A stretch of DNA of 64,000 nt from Bathymodiolus brooksi (taxonomy: Eukaryota; Mollusca; Bivalvia; Mytilida; Modiolidae). A program made the position numbers and the translations under genes. The stretch is taken from assembly GCA_963680875.1 (NCBI GenBank), contig OY804588.1, positions 91,692,233 to 91,756,232 on the forward strand, read 5' to 3'. The notes under the pieces are model-generated. The model saw nothing but the letters and a program-made list of their open reading frames with translations, did not search any database and was not told the DNA's origin. How positions within the stretch are numbered: position 1 is the first letter of the stretch; each line of letters begins with the position of its first letter. Positions 25,901 to 40,000 of the stretch are shown here, piece by piece.

Positions 25901-27282
25901 AGCTTAAATTTACATGAATCCCAATAAAAACCTGATAGAACCTAAACCTTACATGAACCCCACTAAAAACCTGATAGAACTTAAATTTACATGAATCCCA
26001 ATAAAAACCTGATAGAACCTAAACCTTACATGAATCCCACTAAAAACCTGATAGAACCTAAACCTTACATGAATCCCACTAAAAACCTGATAGAACCTAA
26101 ACCTTACATGAATCCCAATAAAAACCTGATAGAACCTAAACCTTACATGAATCCCAATAAAAACCTGATAGAACCTAAACCTTACATGAATCCCACTAAA
26201 AACCTGATATAACTTAAATTTACATGAATCCCACTAAAAACCTGATAGAACCTAAACCTTACATGAATCCCACTAAAAACCTGATAGAACTTAAATTTAC
26301 ATGAATCCCAATAAAAACCTGATAGAACCTAAACCTTACATGAACCCCACTAAAAACCTGATAGAACCTAAACCTTACATGAATCCCACTAAAAACCTGA
26401 TATAACTTAAATTTACATGAATCCCAATAAAAACCTGATAGAACCTAAACCTTACATGAATCCCACTAAAAACCTGATAGAAACTAAACTACATGAACCC
26501 CACTAAAAACCTGATAGAACCTAAACCTTACATGAATCCCAGTAAAAACCTGATATAGCTTAAATTTACATGAATCCCAATAAAAACCTGATAGAACCTA
26601 AACCTTACATGAATCCCACTAAAAACCTGATAGAACTTAAATTTACATGAATCCCAATAAAAACCTGATAGAACCTAAACCTTACATGAATCCCACTAAA
26701 AACCTGATAGAACCTAAACCTTACATGAATCCCACTAAAAACCTGATAGAAACTAAACTACATGAACCCCACTAAAAACCTGATAGAACCTAAAGCTTAC
26801 ATGAATCCCAATAAAAACCTGATATAACTTAAATTTACATGAATCCCAATAAAAACCTGATAGAACCTAAACCTTACATGAATCCCACTAAAAACCTGAT
26901 AGAACTTAAATTTACATGAATCCCAATAAAAACCTGATAGAACCTAAACCTTACATGAATCCCACTAAAAACCTGATAGAACCTAAACCTTACATGAATC
27001 CCAATAAAAACCTGATAGAACCTAAACCTTACATGAATCGCACTAAAAACCTGATATAACTTAAATTTACATGAATCCCAATAAAAACCTGATAGAACCT
27101 AAACCTTACATGAATCCCACTAAAAACCTGATAGAACCTAAACCTTACATAAATCCCACTAAAAACCTGATATAGCTTAAATTTACATGAATCCCAATAA
27201 AAACCTGATAGAACCTAAACCTTACATGAACCCCACTAAAAACCTGATAGAACCTAAACCTTACATGAATCCCACTAAAAAC
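22925..27282 (+). repeat. Rearranged higher-order repeat, copy 7
   Basis: The left part repeats copy 6 at an offset of 5,470; for example the variant AATCTGAAATAG occurs near 17760 and 23230. From about 24.6 kb it instead follows the right half of the 115-mer, with two 771-bp sub-units starting at 25200 and 25971. After 26.2 kb it resumes the copy-6 middle at an offset of 6,514 (AAGCTT at 20279 and 26793; AATCGCAC near 20524 and 27038). It is a mosaic of the two HOR versions. Confidence 0.82.
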
Positions 27283-29287
27283 CTGATATAACTTAAATTT
27301 ACATGAATCCCAATAAAAACCTGATAGAACCTAAACCTTACATGAATCCCACTAAAAACCTGATATAGCTTAAATTTACATAAATCCCAATAAAAACCTG
27401 ATAGAACCTAAACCTTACATGAATCCCACTAAAAACCTGATAGAAACTAACCTACATGAACCCTACTAAAAACCTGATAGAACCTAAACCTTACATGAAT
27501 CCCACTAAAAACCTGATATAGCTTAAATTTACATGAATCCCAATAAAAACCTGATAGAACCTAAACCTTACATGAATCCCACTAAAAACCTGATAGAACC
27601 TAAACCTTACATGAATCCCACTAAAAACCTGATAGAAACTAAACTACATGAACCCCACTAAAAACCTGATAGAACCTAAACCTTACATGAATCCCACTAA
27701 AAACCTGATATAGCTTAAATTTACATGAATCCCAATAAAAACCTGATAGAACCTAAACCTTACATGAATCCCACTAAAAACCTGATAGAACCTAAACTTT
27801 ACATGAATCCCAATAAAAACCTGATCTAACTTAAATTTACATGAATCCCAATAAAAACCTGATAGAACCTAAACCTTACATGAATCCCACTAAAAACCTG
27901 ATAGAACTTAAATTTACATGAATCCCACTAAAAACCTGATAGAACCTAAACCTTACATGAATCCCACTAAAAACCTGATAGAACTTAAATTTACATGAAT
28001 CCCAATAAAAACCTGATAGAACCTAAACCTTACATGAACCCCACTAAAAACCTGATAGAACCTAAACCTTACATGAATCCCACTAAAAACCTGATATAAC
28101 TTAAATTTACATGAATCCCAATAAAAACCTGATAGAACCTAAACCTTACATGAATCCCACTAAAAACCTGATAGAACCTAAACCTTACATGAATCCCACT
28201 AAAAACCTGATAGAACTTAAATTTACATGAATCCCAATAAAAACCTGATAGAACCTAAACCTTACATGAATCCCACTAAAAACCTGATAGAACCTAAACC
28301 TTACATGAATCCCACTAAAAACCTGATAGAACCTAAACCTTACATGAATCCCAATAAAAACCTGATAGAACCTAAACCTTACATGAATCCCACTAAAAAC
28401 CTGATAGAACCTAAACCTTACATAAATCCCACTAAAAACCTGATATAACTTAAATTTACATGAATCCCAATAAAAACCTGATAGAACCTAAACCTTACAT
28501 GAACCCCACTAAAAACCTGATAGAACCTAAACCTTACATGAATCCCACTAAAAACCTGATATAACTTAAGTTTACATGAATCCCAATAAAAACCTGATAG
28601 AACCTAAACCTTACATGAATCCCACTAAAAACCTGATAGAAACTAACCTACATGAACCCCACTAAAAACCTGATAGAACCTAAACCTTACATGAATCCCA
28701 CTAAAAACCTGATATAGCTTAAATTTACATGAATCCCAATAAAAACCTGATAGAACCTAAACCTTACATGAATCCCACTAAAAACCTGATAGAACCTAAA
28801 CCTTACATGAATCCCACTAAAAACCTGATAAAAACTAAACTACATGAACCCCACTAAAAACCTGATAGAACCTAAACCTTACATGAATCCCAATAAAAAC
28901 CTGATATAGCTTAAATTTACATGAATCCCAATAAAAACCTGATAGAACCTAAACCTTACATGAACCCCACTAAAAACCTGATAGAACTTAAATTTACATG
29001 AATCCCAATAAAAACCTGATAGAACCTAAACCTTACATGAATCCCACTAAAAACCTGATAGAACCTAAACCTTACATGAATCCCACTAAAAACCTGATAG
29101 AACCTAAACCTTACATGAATCCCAATAAAAACCTGATAGAACCTAAACCTTACATGAATCCCACTAAAAACCTGATAGAACCTAAACCTTACATAAATCC
29201 CACTAAAAACCTGATATAACTTAAGTTTACATGAATCCCAATAAAAACCTGATAGAACCTAAACCTTACATGAATCCCACTAAAAAC
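27283..29287 (+). repeat. 52-monomer higher-order repeat, copy 1 (2,005 bp)
   Basis: It begins with a GATATAA monomer at 27283 and contains 52 monomers (33 of 39, 15 of 38, 4 of 37 bp), which sum to exactly 2,005 bp. It corresponds to the right half of the 115-mer and is immediately repeated in tandem. Confidence 0.93.
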
Positions 29288-31292
29288 CTGATATAACTTA
29301 AATTTACATGAATCCCAATAAAAACCTGATAGAACCTAAACCTTACATGAATCCCACTAAAAACCTGATATAGCTTAAATTTACATAAATCCCAATAAAA
29401 ACCTGATAGAACCTAAACCTTACATGAATCCCACTAAAAACCTGATAGAAACTAACCTACATGAACCCTACTAAAAACCTGATAGAACCTAAACCTTACA
29501 TGAATCCCACTAAAAACCTGATATAGCTTAAATTTACATGAATCCCAATAAAAACCTGATAGAACCTAAACCTTACATGAATCCCACTAAAAACCTGATA
29601 GAACCTAAACCTTACATGAATCCCACTAAAAACCTGATAGAAACTAAACTACATGAACCCCACTAAAAACCTGATAGAACCTAAACCTTACATGAATCCC
29701 ACTAAAAACCTGATATAGCTTAAATTTACATGAATCCCAATAAAAACCTGATAGAACCTAAACCTTACATGAATCCCACTAAAAACCTGATAGAACCTAA
29801 ACTTTACATGAATCCCAATAAAAACCTGATCTAACTTAAATTTACATGAATCCCAATAAAAACCTGATAGAACCTAAACCTTACATGAATCCCACTAAAA
29901 ACCTGATAGAACTTAAATTTACATGAATCCCACTAAAAACCTGATAGAACCTAAACCTTACATGAATCCCACTAAAAACCTGATAGAACTTAAATTTACA
30001 TGAATCCCAATAAAAACCTGATAGAACCTAAACCTTACATGAACCCCACTAAAAACCTGATAGAACCTAAACCTTACATGAATCCCACTAAAAACCTGAT
30101 ATAACTTAAATTTACATGAATCCCAATAAAAACCTGATAGAACCTAAACCTTACATGAATCCCACTAAAAACCTGATAGAACCTAAACCTTACATGAATC
30201 CCACTAAAAACCTGATAGAACTTAAATTTACATGAATCCCAATAAAAACCTGATAGAACCTAAACCTTACATGAATCCCACTAAAAACCTGATAGAACCT
30301 AAACCTTACATGAATCCCACTAAAAACCTGATAGAACCTAAACCTTACATGAATCCCAATAAAAACCTGATAGAACCTAAACCTTACATGAATCCCACTA
30401 AAAACCTGATAGAACCTAAACCTTACATAAATCCCACTAAAAACCTGATATAACTTAAATTTACATGAATCCCAATAAAAACCTGATAGAACCTAAACCT
30501 TACATGAACCCCACTAAAAACCTGATAGAACCTAAACCTTACATGAATCCCACTAAAAACCTGATATAACTTAAGTTTACATGAATCCCAATAAAAACCT
30601 GATAGAACCTAAACCTTACATGAATCCCACTAAAAACCTGATAGAAACTAACCTACATGAACCCCACTAAAAACCTGATAGAACCTAAACCTTACATGAA
30701 TCCCACTAAAAACCTGATATAGCTTAAATTTACATGAATCCCAATAAAAACCTGATAGAACCTAAACCTTACATGAATCCCACTAAAAACCTGATAGAAC
30801 CTAAACCTTACATGAATCCCACTAAAAACCTGATAAAAACTAAACTACATGAACCCCACTAAAAACCTGATAGAACCTAAACCTTACATGAATCCCAATA
30901 AAAACCTGATATAGCTTAAATTTACATGAATCCCAATAAAAACCTGATAGAACCTAAACCTTACATGAACCCCACTAAAAACCTGATAGAACTTAAATTT
31001 ACATGAATCCCAATAAAAACCTGATAGAACCTAAACCTTACATGAATCCCACTAAAAACCTGATAGAACCTAAACCTTACATGAATCCCACTAAAAACCT
31101 GATAGAACCTAAACCTTACATGAATCCCAATAAAAACCTGATAGAACCTAAACCTTACATGAATCCCACTAAAAACCTGATAGAACCTAAACCTTACATA
31201 AATCCCACTAAAAACCTGATATAACTTAAGTTTACATGAATCCCAATAAAAACCTGATAGAACCTAAACCTTACATGAATCCCACTAAAAAC
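29288..31292 (+). repeat. 52-monomer higher-order repeat, copy 2 (2,005 bp)
   Basis: Tandem copy at an offset of 2,005. The CCCTAC monomer, the GATCTAAC monomer, both 771-bp-spaced L monomers (28207/30212 and 28978/30983) and the GATAAAAACT monomer all recur at this offset. I noticed no difference from copy 1. After it the order changes to a D monomer and the linker. Confidence 0.93.
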
Positions 31293-31867
31293 CTGATAGA
31301 AACTAACCTACATGAACCCCACTAAAAACCTGATAGAACCTAAACCTTACATGAATCCCAATAAAAACCTGATATAACTTAAATTTACATAAATCCCAAT
31401 AAAAACCTGATAGAACCTAAACCTTACATGAATCCCACTAAAAACCTGATAGAAACTAACCTACCTGAACCCCACTAAAAACCTGATAGAACCTAAACCT
31501 TACATGAATCCCACTAAAAACCTGATATAGCTTAAATTTACATGAATCCCAATAAAAACCTGATAGAACCTAAACCTTACATGAATCCCACTAAAAACCT
31601 GATAGAATCTAAACCTTACATAAATCCCACTAATAACCTGATATAACTTAAATTTACATGAATCCCAATAAAAACCTGATAGAACCTAAACCTTACATGA
31701 ATCCCACTAAAAACCTGATAGAAACTAACCTACATGAACCCCACTAAAAACCTGATAGAACCTAAACCTTACATGAATCCCACTAAAAACCTGAAATAGC
31801 TTAAATTTACATGAATCCCAATAAAAACCTGATAGAACCTAAACCTTACATGAATCCCACTAAAAAC
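31293..31867 (+). repeat. Linker satellite segment with private variants
   Basis: This is a short stretch between two HOR families, still made only of monomers. It carries variants I did not see repeated nearby: CTACCTGAAC at 31465 and ACTAATAAC near 31630. These suggest it has not been re-amplified since they arose. Confidence 0.75.
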
Positions 31868-34800
31868 CTGATAGAATCTAAACCTTACATAAATCCCACT
31901 AAAAACCTGATATAACTTAAATTTACATGAATCCCAATAAAAACCTGATAGAACCTAAACCTTACATGAATCCCACTAAAAACCTGATAGAAACTAACCT
32001 ACATGAACCCCACTAAAAACCTGATAGAACCTAAACCTTACATGAATCCCACTAAAAACCTGATATAGCTTAAATTTACATGAATCCCAATAAAAACCTG
32101 ATAGAACCTAAACCTTACATGAATCCCACTAAAAACCTGATAGAACCTAAACTTTACATGAATCCCAATAAAAACCTGATCTAACTTAAATTTACATGAA
32201 TCCCAATAAAAACCTGATAGAACCTAAACCTTACATGAATCCCACTAAAAACCTGATAGAACTTAAATTTACATGAATCCCAATAAAAACCTGATAGAAC
32301 CTAAACCTTACATGAATCCCACTAAAAACCTGATAGAACTTAAATTTACATGAATCCCAATAAAAACCTAATAGAACCTAAACCTTACATGAACCCCACT
32401 AAAAACCTGATAGAACCTAAACCTTACATGAATCCCACTAAAAACCTGATATAACTTAAATTTACATGAATCCCAATAAAAACCTGATAGAACCTAAACC
32501 TTACATGAATCCCACTAAAAACCTGATAGAACCTAAACCTTACATGAATCCCACTAAAAACCTGATAGAACTTAAATTTACATGAATCCCAATAAAAACC
32601 TGATAGAACCTAAACCTTACATGAATCCCACTAAAAACCTGATAGAACCTAAACCTTACATGAATCCCACTAAAAACCTGATAGAACTTAAATTTACATG
32701 AATCCCAATAAAAACCTGATAGAACCTAAACCTTACATGAATCCCACTAAAAACCTGATAGAACCTAAACCTTACATGAATCCCACTAAAAACCTGATAG
32801 AACCTAAACCTTACATGAATCCCAATAAAAACCTGATAGAACATAAACCTTACATGAATCCCACTAAAAACCTGATAGAACCTAAACCTTACATAAATCC
32901 CACTAAAAACCTGATATAACTTAAATTTACATGAATCCCAATAAAAACCTGATAGAACCTAAACCTTACATGAACCCCACTAAAAACCCGATAGAACCTA
33001 AACCTTACATGAATCCCACTAAAAACCTGATATAACTTAAGTTTACATGAATCCCAATAAAAACCTGATAGAACCTAAACCTTACATGAATCCCACTAAA
33101 AACCTGATAGAAACTAACCTACATGAACCCCACTAAAAACCTGATAGAACCTAAACCTTACATGAATCCCACTAAAAACCTGATATAGCTTAAATTTACA
33201 TGAATCCCAATAAAAACCTGATAGAACCTAAACCTTACATGAATCCCACTAAAAACCTGATAGAACCTAAACCTTACATGAATCCCACTAAAAACCTGAT
33301 AAAAACTAAACTACATGAACCCCACTAAAAACCTGATAGAACCTAAACCTTACATGAATCCCAATAAAAACCTGATATAGCTTAAATTTACATGAATCCC
33401 AATAAAAACCTGATAGAACCTAAACCTTACATGAACCCCACTAAAAACCCGATAGAACCTAAACCTTACATGAATCCCACTAAAAACCTGATATAACTTA
33501 AATTTACATAAATCCCAATAAAAACCTGATAGAACCTAAACCTTACATGAATCCCACTAAAACCCTGATAGAAACTAACCTACATGAACCCCACTAAAAA
33601 CCTGATAGAACCTAAACCTTACATGAATCCCACTAAAAACCTGATATAGCTTAAATTTACATGAATCCCAATAAAAACCTGATAGAACCTAAACCTTACA
33701 TGAATCCCACTAAAAACCTGATAGAACCTAAACTTTACATGAATCCCAATAAAAACCTGATCTAACTTAAATTTACATGAATCCCAATAAAAACCTGATA
33801 GAACCTAAACCTTACATGAATCCCACTAAAAACCTGATATAACTTAAATTTACATGAATCCCAATAAAAACCTGATAGAACCTAAACCTTACATGAATCC
33901 CACTAAAAACCTGATAGAACCTAAACCTTACATGAATCCCACTAAAAACCTGATAGAACTTAAATTTACATGAATCCCAATAAAAACCTGATAGAACCTA
34001 AACCTTACATGAATCCCACTAAAAACCTGATAGAACCTAAACCTTACATGAATCCCACTAAAAACCTGATAGAACCTAAACCTTACATGAATCCCAATAA
34101 AAACCTGATAGAACATAAACCTTACATGAATCCCACTAAAAACCTGATAGAACCTAAACCTTACATAAATCCCACTAAAAACCTGATATAACTTAAATTT
34201 ACATGAATCCCAATAAAAACCTGATAGAACCTAAACCTTACATGAACCCCACTAAAAACCCGATAGAACCTAAACCTTACATGAATCCCACTAAAAACCT
34301 GATATAACTTAAGTTTACATGAATCCCAATAAAAACCTGATAGAACCTAAACCTTACATGAATCCCACTAAAAACCTGATAGAAACTAACCTACATGAAC
34401 CCCACTAAAAACCTGATAGAACCTAAACCTTACATGAATCCCACTAAAAACCTGATATAGCTTAAATTTACATGAATCCCAATAAAAACCTGATAGAACC
34501 TAAACCTTACATGAATCCCACTAAAAACCTGATAGAACCTAAACCTTACATGAATCCCACTAAAAACCTGATAAAAACTAAACTACATGAACCCCACTAA
34601 AAACCTGATAGAACCTAAACCTTACATGAATCCCAATAAAAACCTGATATAGCTTAAATTTACATGAATCCCAATAAAAACCTGATAGAACCTAAACCTT
34701 ACATGAACCCCACTAAAAACCCGATAGAACCTAAACCTTACATGAATCCCACTAAAAACCTGATATAACTTAAATTTACATAAATCCCAATAAAAACCTG

Positions 34801-37031
34801 ATAGAACCTAAACCTTACATGAATCCCACTAAAACCCTGATAGAAACTAACCTACATGAACCCCACTAAAAACCTGATAGAACCTAAACCTTACATGAAT
34901 CCCACTAAAAACCTGATATAGCTTAAATTTACATGAATCCCAATAAAAACCTGATAGAACCTAAACCTTACATGAATCCCACTAAAAACCTGATAGAACC
35001 TAAACTTTACATGAATCCCAATAAAAACCTGATCTAACTTAAATTTACATGAATCCCAATAAAAACCTGATAGAACCTAAACCTTACATGAATCCCACTA
35101 AAAACCTGATAGAACTTAAATTTACATGAATCCCAATAAAAACCTGATAGAACCTAAACCTTACATGAATCCCACTAAAAACCTGATAGAACTTAAATTT
35201 ACATGAATCCCAATAAAAACCTGATAGAACCTAAACCTTACATGAACCCCACTAAAAACCTGATAGAACCTAAACCTTACATGAATCCCACTAAAAACCT
35301 GATATAACTTAAATTTACATGAATCCCAATAAAAACCTGATAGAACCTAAACCTTACATGAATCTCACTAAAAACCTGATAGAAACTAAACTACATGAAC
35401 CCCACTAAAAACCTGATAGAACCTAAACCTTACATGAATCCCACTAAAAACCTGATATAGCTTAAATTTACATGAATCCCAATAAAAACCTGATAGAACC
35501 TAAACCTTACATGAATCCCACTAAAAACCTGATAGAACCTAAACCTTACATGAATCCCACTAAAAACCTGATAGAAACTAAACTACATGAACCCCACTAA
35601 AAACCTGATAGAACCTAAAGCTTACATGAATCCCAATAAAAACCTGATATAACTTAAATTTACATGAATCCCAATAAAAACCTGATAGAACCTAAACCTT
35701 ACATGAATCCCACTAAAAACCTGATAGAACTTAAATTTACATGAATCCCAATAAAAACCTGATAGAACCTAAACCTTACATGAATCCCACTAAAAACCTG
35801 ATAGAACCTAAACCTTACATGAATCCCACTAAAAACCTGATAGAACCTAAACCTTACATAAATCCCACTAAAAACCTGATATAGCTTAAATTTACATAAA
35901 TCCCAATAAAAACCTGATAGAACCTAAACCTTACATGAATCCCACTAAAAACCTGATAGAAACTAACCAACATGAACCCTACTTAAAACCTGATAGAACC
36001 TAAACCTTACATGAATCCCACTAAAAACCTGATATAGCTTAAATTTACATGAATCCCAATAAAAACCTGATAGAACCTAAACCTTACATGAATCCCACTA
36101 AAAACCTGATAGAACCTAAACCTTACATGAATCCCACTAAAAACCTGATAGAAACTAAACTACATGAACCCCACTAAAAACCTGATAGAACCTAAACCTT
36201 ACATGAATCCCAATAAAAACCTGATATAACTTAAATTTACATGAATCCCAATAAAAACCTGATAGAACCTAAACCTTACATGAATCCCACTAAAAACCTG
36301 ATAGAACCTAAACCTTACATGAATCCCACTAAAAACCTGATAGAACCTAAACCTTACATGAATCCCACTAAAAACCTGATAGAACCTAAACCTTACATGA
36401 ATCCCACTAAAAACCTGATATAACTTAAATTTACATGAATCCCAATAAAAACCTGATAAAACCTAAACCTTACATGAATCCCATTAAAAACCTGATAGAA
36501 CCTAAACCTTACATGAATCCCACTAAAAACCTGATAGAACTTAAATTTACATGAATCCCAATAAAAACCTGATAGAACCTAAACCTTACATGAATCCCAA
36601 TACAAACCTGATATAACTTAAATTTAAATGAATCCCAATAAAAACCTGATAGAACCTAAACCTTACATGAATCCCACTAAAAACCTGATAGAACCTAAAC
36701 CTTACATGAATCCCACTAAAAACCTGATAGAACCTAAACCTTACATGAATCCCACTAAAAACCTGATAGAAACTAAACTACATGAACCCCACTAAAAACC
36801 TGATAGAACCTAAACCTTACATGAATCCCAATAAAAACCTGATATAACTTAAATTTACATGAATCCCAATAAAAACCTGATAGAACCTAAACCTTACATG
36901 AATCCCACTAAAAACCTGATAGAACTTAAATTTACATGAATCCCAATAAAAACCTGATAGAACCTAAACCTTACATGAATCCCACTAAACACCTGATAGA
37001 ACCTAAACCTTACATGAATCCCACTAAAAAC
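31868..37031 (+). repeat. 5,164-bp higher-order repeat, copy 1
   Basis: It starts at a GAATCT monomer (31868), and the same monomer recurs at 37032. Within it, a 1,272-bp spacing separates two GAACATAAAC-containing blocks (L monomers at 32678 and 33950). Shared rare markers include AACCTAATAG near 32369, GAATCTCAC near 35360, AACCAACATG near 35966, CTGATAAAACC near 36453, CCATTAAAAAC near 36481, AATTTAAATG near 36621 and AAACACC near 36988. Confidence 0.88.
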
Positions 37032-40000
37032 CTGATAGAATCTAAACCTTACATAAATCCCACTAAAAACCTGATATAACTTAAATTTACATGAATCCCA
37101 ATAAAAACCTGATAGAACCTAAACCTTACATGAATCCCACTAAAAACCTGATAGAAACTAACCTACATGAACCCCACTAAAAACCTGATAGAACCTAAAC
37201 CTTACATGAATCCCACTAAAAACCTGATATAGCTTAAATTTACATGAATCCCAATAAAAACCTGATAGAACCTAAACCTTACATGAATCCCACTAAAAAC
37301 CTGATAGAACCTAAACTTTACATGAATCCCAATAAAAACCTGATCTAACTTAAATTTACATGAATCCCAATAAAAACCTGATAGAACCTAAACCTTACAT
37401 GAATCCCACTAAAAACCTGATAGAACTTAAATTTACATGAATCCCAATAAAAACCTGATAGAACCTAAACCTTACATGAATCCCACTAAAAACCTGATAG
37501 AACTTAAATTTACATGAATCCCAATAAAAACCTAATAGAACCTAAACCTTACATGAACCCCACTAAAAACCTGATAGAACCTAAACCTTACATGAATCCC
37601 ACTAAAAACCTGATATAACTTAAATTTACATGAATCCCAATAAAAACCTGATAGAACCTAAACCTTACATGAATCCCACTAAAAACCTGATAGAACCTAA
37701 ACCTTACATGAATCCCACTAAAAACCTGATAGAACTTAAATTTACATGAATCCCAATAAAAACCTGATAGAACCTAAACCTTACATGAATCCCACTAAAA
37801 ACCTGATAGAACCTAAACCTTACATGAATCCCACTAAAAACCTGATAGAACTTAAATTTACATGAATCCCAATAAAAACCTGATAGAACCTAAACCTTAC
37901 ATGAATCCCACTAAAAACCTGATAGAACCTAAACCTTACATGAATCCCACTAAAAACCTGATAGAACCTAAACCTTACATGAATCCCAATAAAAACCTGA
38001 TAGAACATAAACCTTACATGAATCCCACTAAAAACCTGATAGAACCTAAACCTTACATAAATCCCACTAAAAACCTGATATAACTTAAATTTACATGAAT
38101 CCCAATAAAAACCTGATAGAACCTAAACCTTACATGAACCCCACTAAAAACCCGATAGAACCTAAACCTTACATGAATCCCACTAAAAACCTGATATAAC
38201 TTAAGTTTACATGAATCCCAATAAAAACCTGATAGAACCTAAACCTTACATGAATCCCACTAAAAACCTGATAGAAACTAACCTACATGAACCCCACTAA
38301 AAACCTGATAGAACCTAAACCTTACATGAATCCCACTAAAAACCTGATATAGCTTAAATTTACATGAATCCCAATAAAAACCTGATAGAACCTAAACCTT
38401 ACATGAATCCCACTAAAAACCTGATAGAACCTAAACCTTACATGAATCCCACTAAAAACCTGATAAAAACTAAACTACATGAACCCCACTAAAAACCTGA
38501 TAGAACCTAAACCTTACATGAATCCCAATAAAAACCTGATATAGCTTAAATTTACATGAATCCCAATAAAAACCTGATAGAACCTAAACCTTACATGAAC
38601 CCCACTAAAAACCCGATAGAACCTAAACCTTACATGAATCCCACTAAAAACCTGATATAACTTAAATTTACATAAATCCCAATAAAAACCTGATAGAACC
38701 TAAACCTTACATGAATCCCACTAAAACCCTGATAGAAACTAACCTACATGAACCCCACTAAAAACCTGATAGAACCTAAACCTTACATGAATCCCACTAA
38801 AAACCTGATATAGCTTAAATTTACATGAATCCCAATAAAAACCTGATAGAACCTAAACCTTACATGAATCCCACTAAAAACCTGATAGAACCTAAACTTT
38901 ACATGAATCCCAATAAAAACCTGATCTAACTTAAATTTACATGAATCCCAATAAAAACCTGATAGAACCTAAACCTTACATGAATCCCACTAAAAACCTG
39001 ATATAACTTAAATTTACATGAATCCCAATAAAAACCTGATAGAACCTAAACCTTACATGAATCCCACTAAAAACCTGATAGAACCTAAACCTTACATGAA
39101 TCCCACTAAAAACCTGATAGAACTTAAATTTACATGAATCCCAATAAAAACCTGATAGAACCTAAACCTTACATGAATCCCACTAAAAACCTGATAGAAC
39201 CTAAACCTTACATGAATCCCACTAAAAACCTGATAGAACCTAAACCTTACATGAATCCCAATAAAAACCTGATAGAACATAAACCTTACATGAATCCCAC
39301 TAAAAACCTGATAGAACCTAAACCTTACATAAATCCCACTAAAAACCTGATATAACTTAAATTTACATGAATCCCAATAAAAACCTGATAGAACCTAAAC
39401 CTTACATGAACCCCACTAAAAACCCGATAGAACCTAAACCTTACATGAATCCCACTAAAAACCTGATATAACTTAAGTTTACATGAATCCCAATAAAAAC
39501 CTGATAGAACCTAAACCTTACATGAATCCCACTAAAAACCTGATAGAAACTAACCTACATGAACCCCACTAAAAACCTGATAGAACCTAAACCTTACATG
39601 AATCCCACTAAAAACCTGATATAGCTTAAATTTACATGAATCCCAATAAAAACCTGATAGAACCTAAACCTTACATGAATCCCACTAAAAACCTGATAGA
39701 ACCTAAACCTTACATGAATCCCACTAAAAACCTGATAAAAACTAAACTACATGAACCCCACTAAAAACCTGATAGAACCTAAACCTTACATGAATCCCAA
39801 TAAAAACCTGATATAGCTTAAATTTACATGAATCCCAATAAAAACCTGATAGAACCTAAACCTTACATGAACCCCACTAAAAACCCGATAGAACCTAAAC
39901 CTTACATGAATCCCACTAAAAACCTGATATAACTTAAATTTACATAAATCCCAATAAAAACCTGATAGAACCTAAACCTTACATGAATCCCACTAAAACC

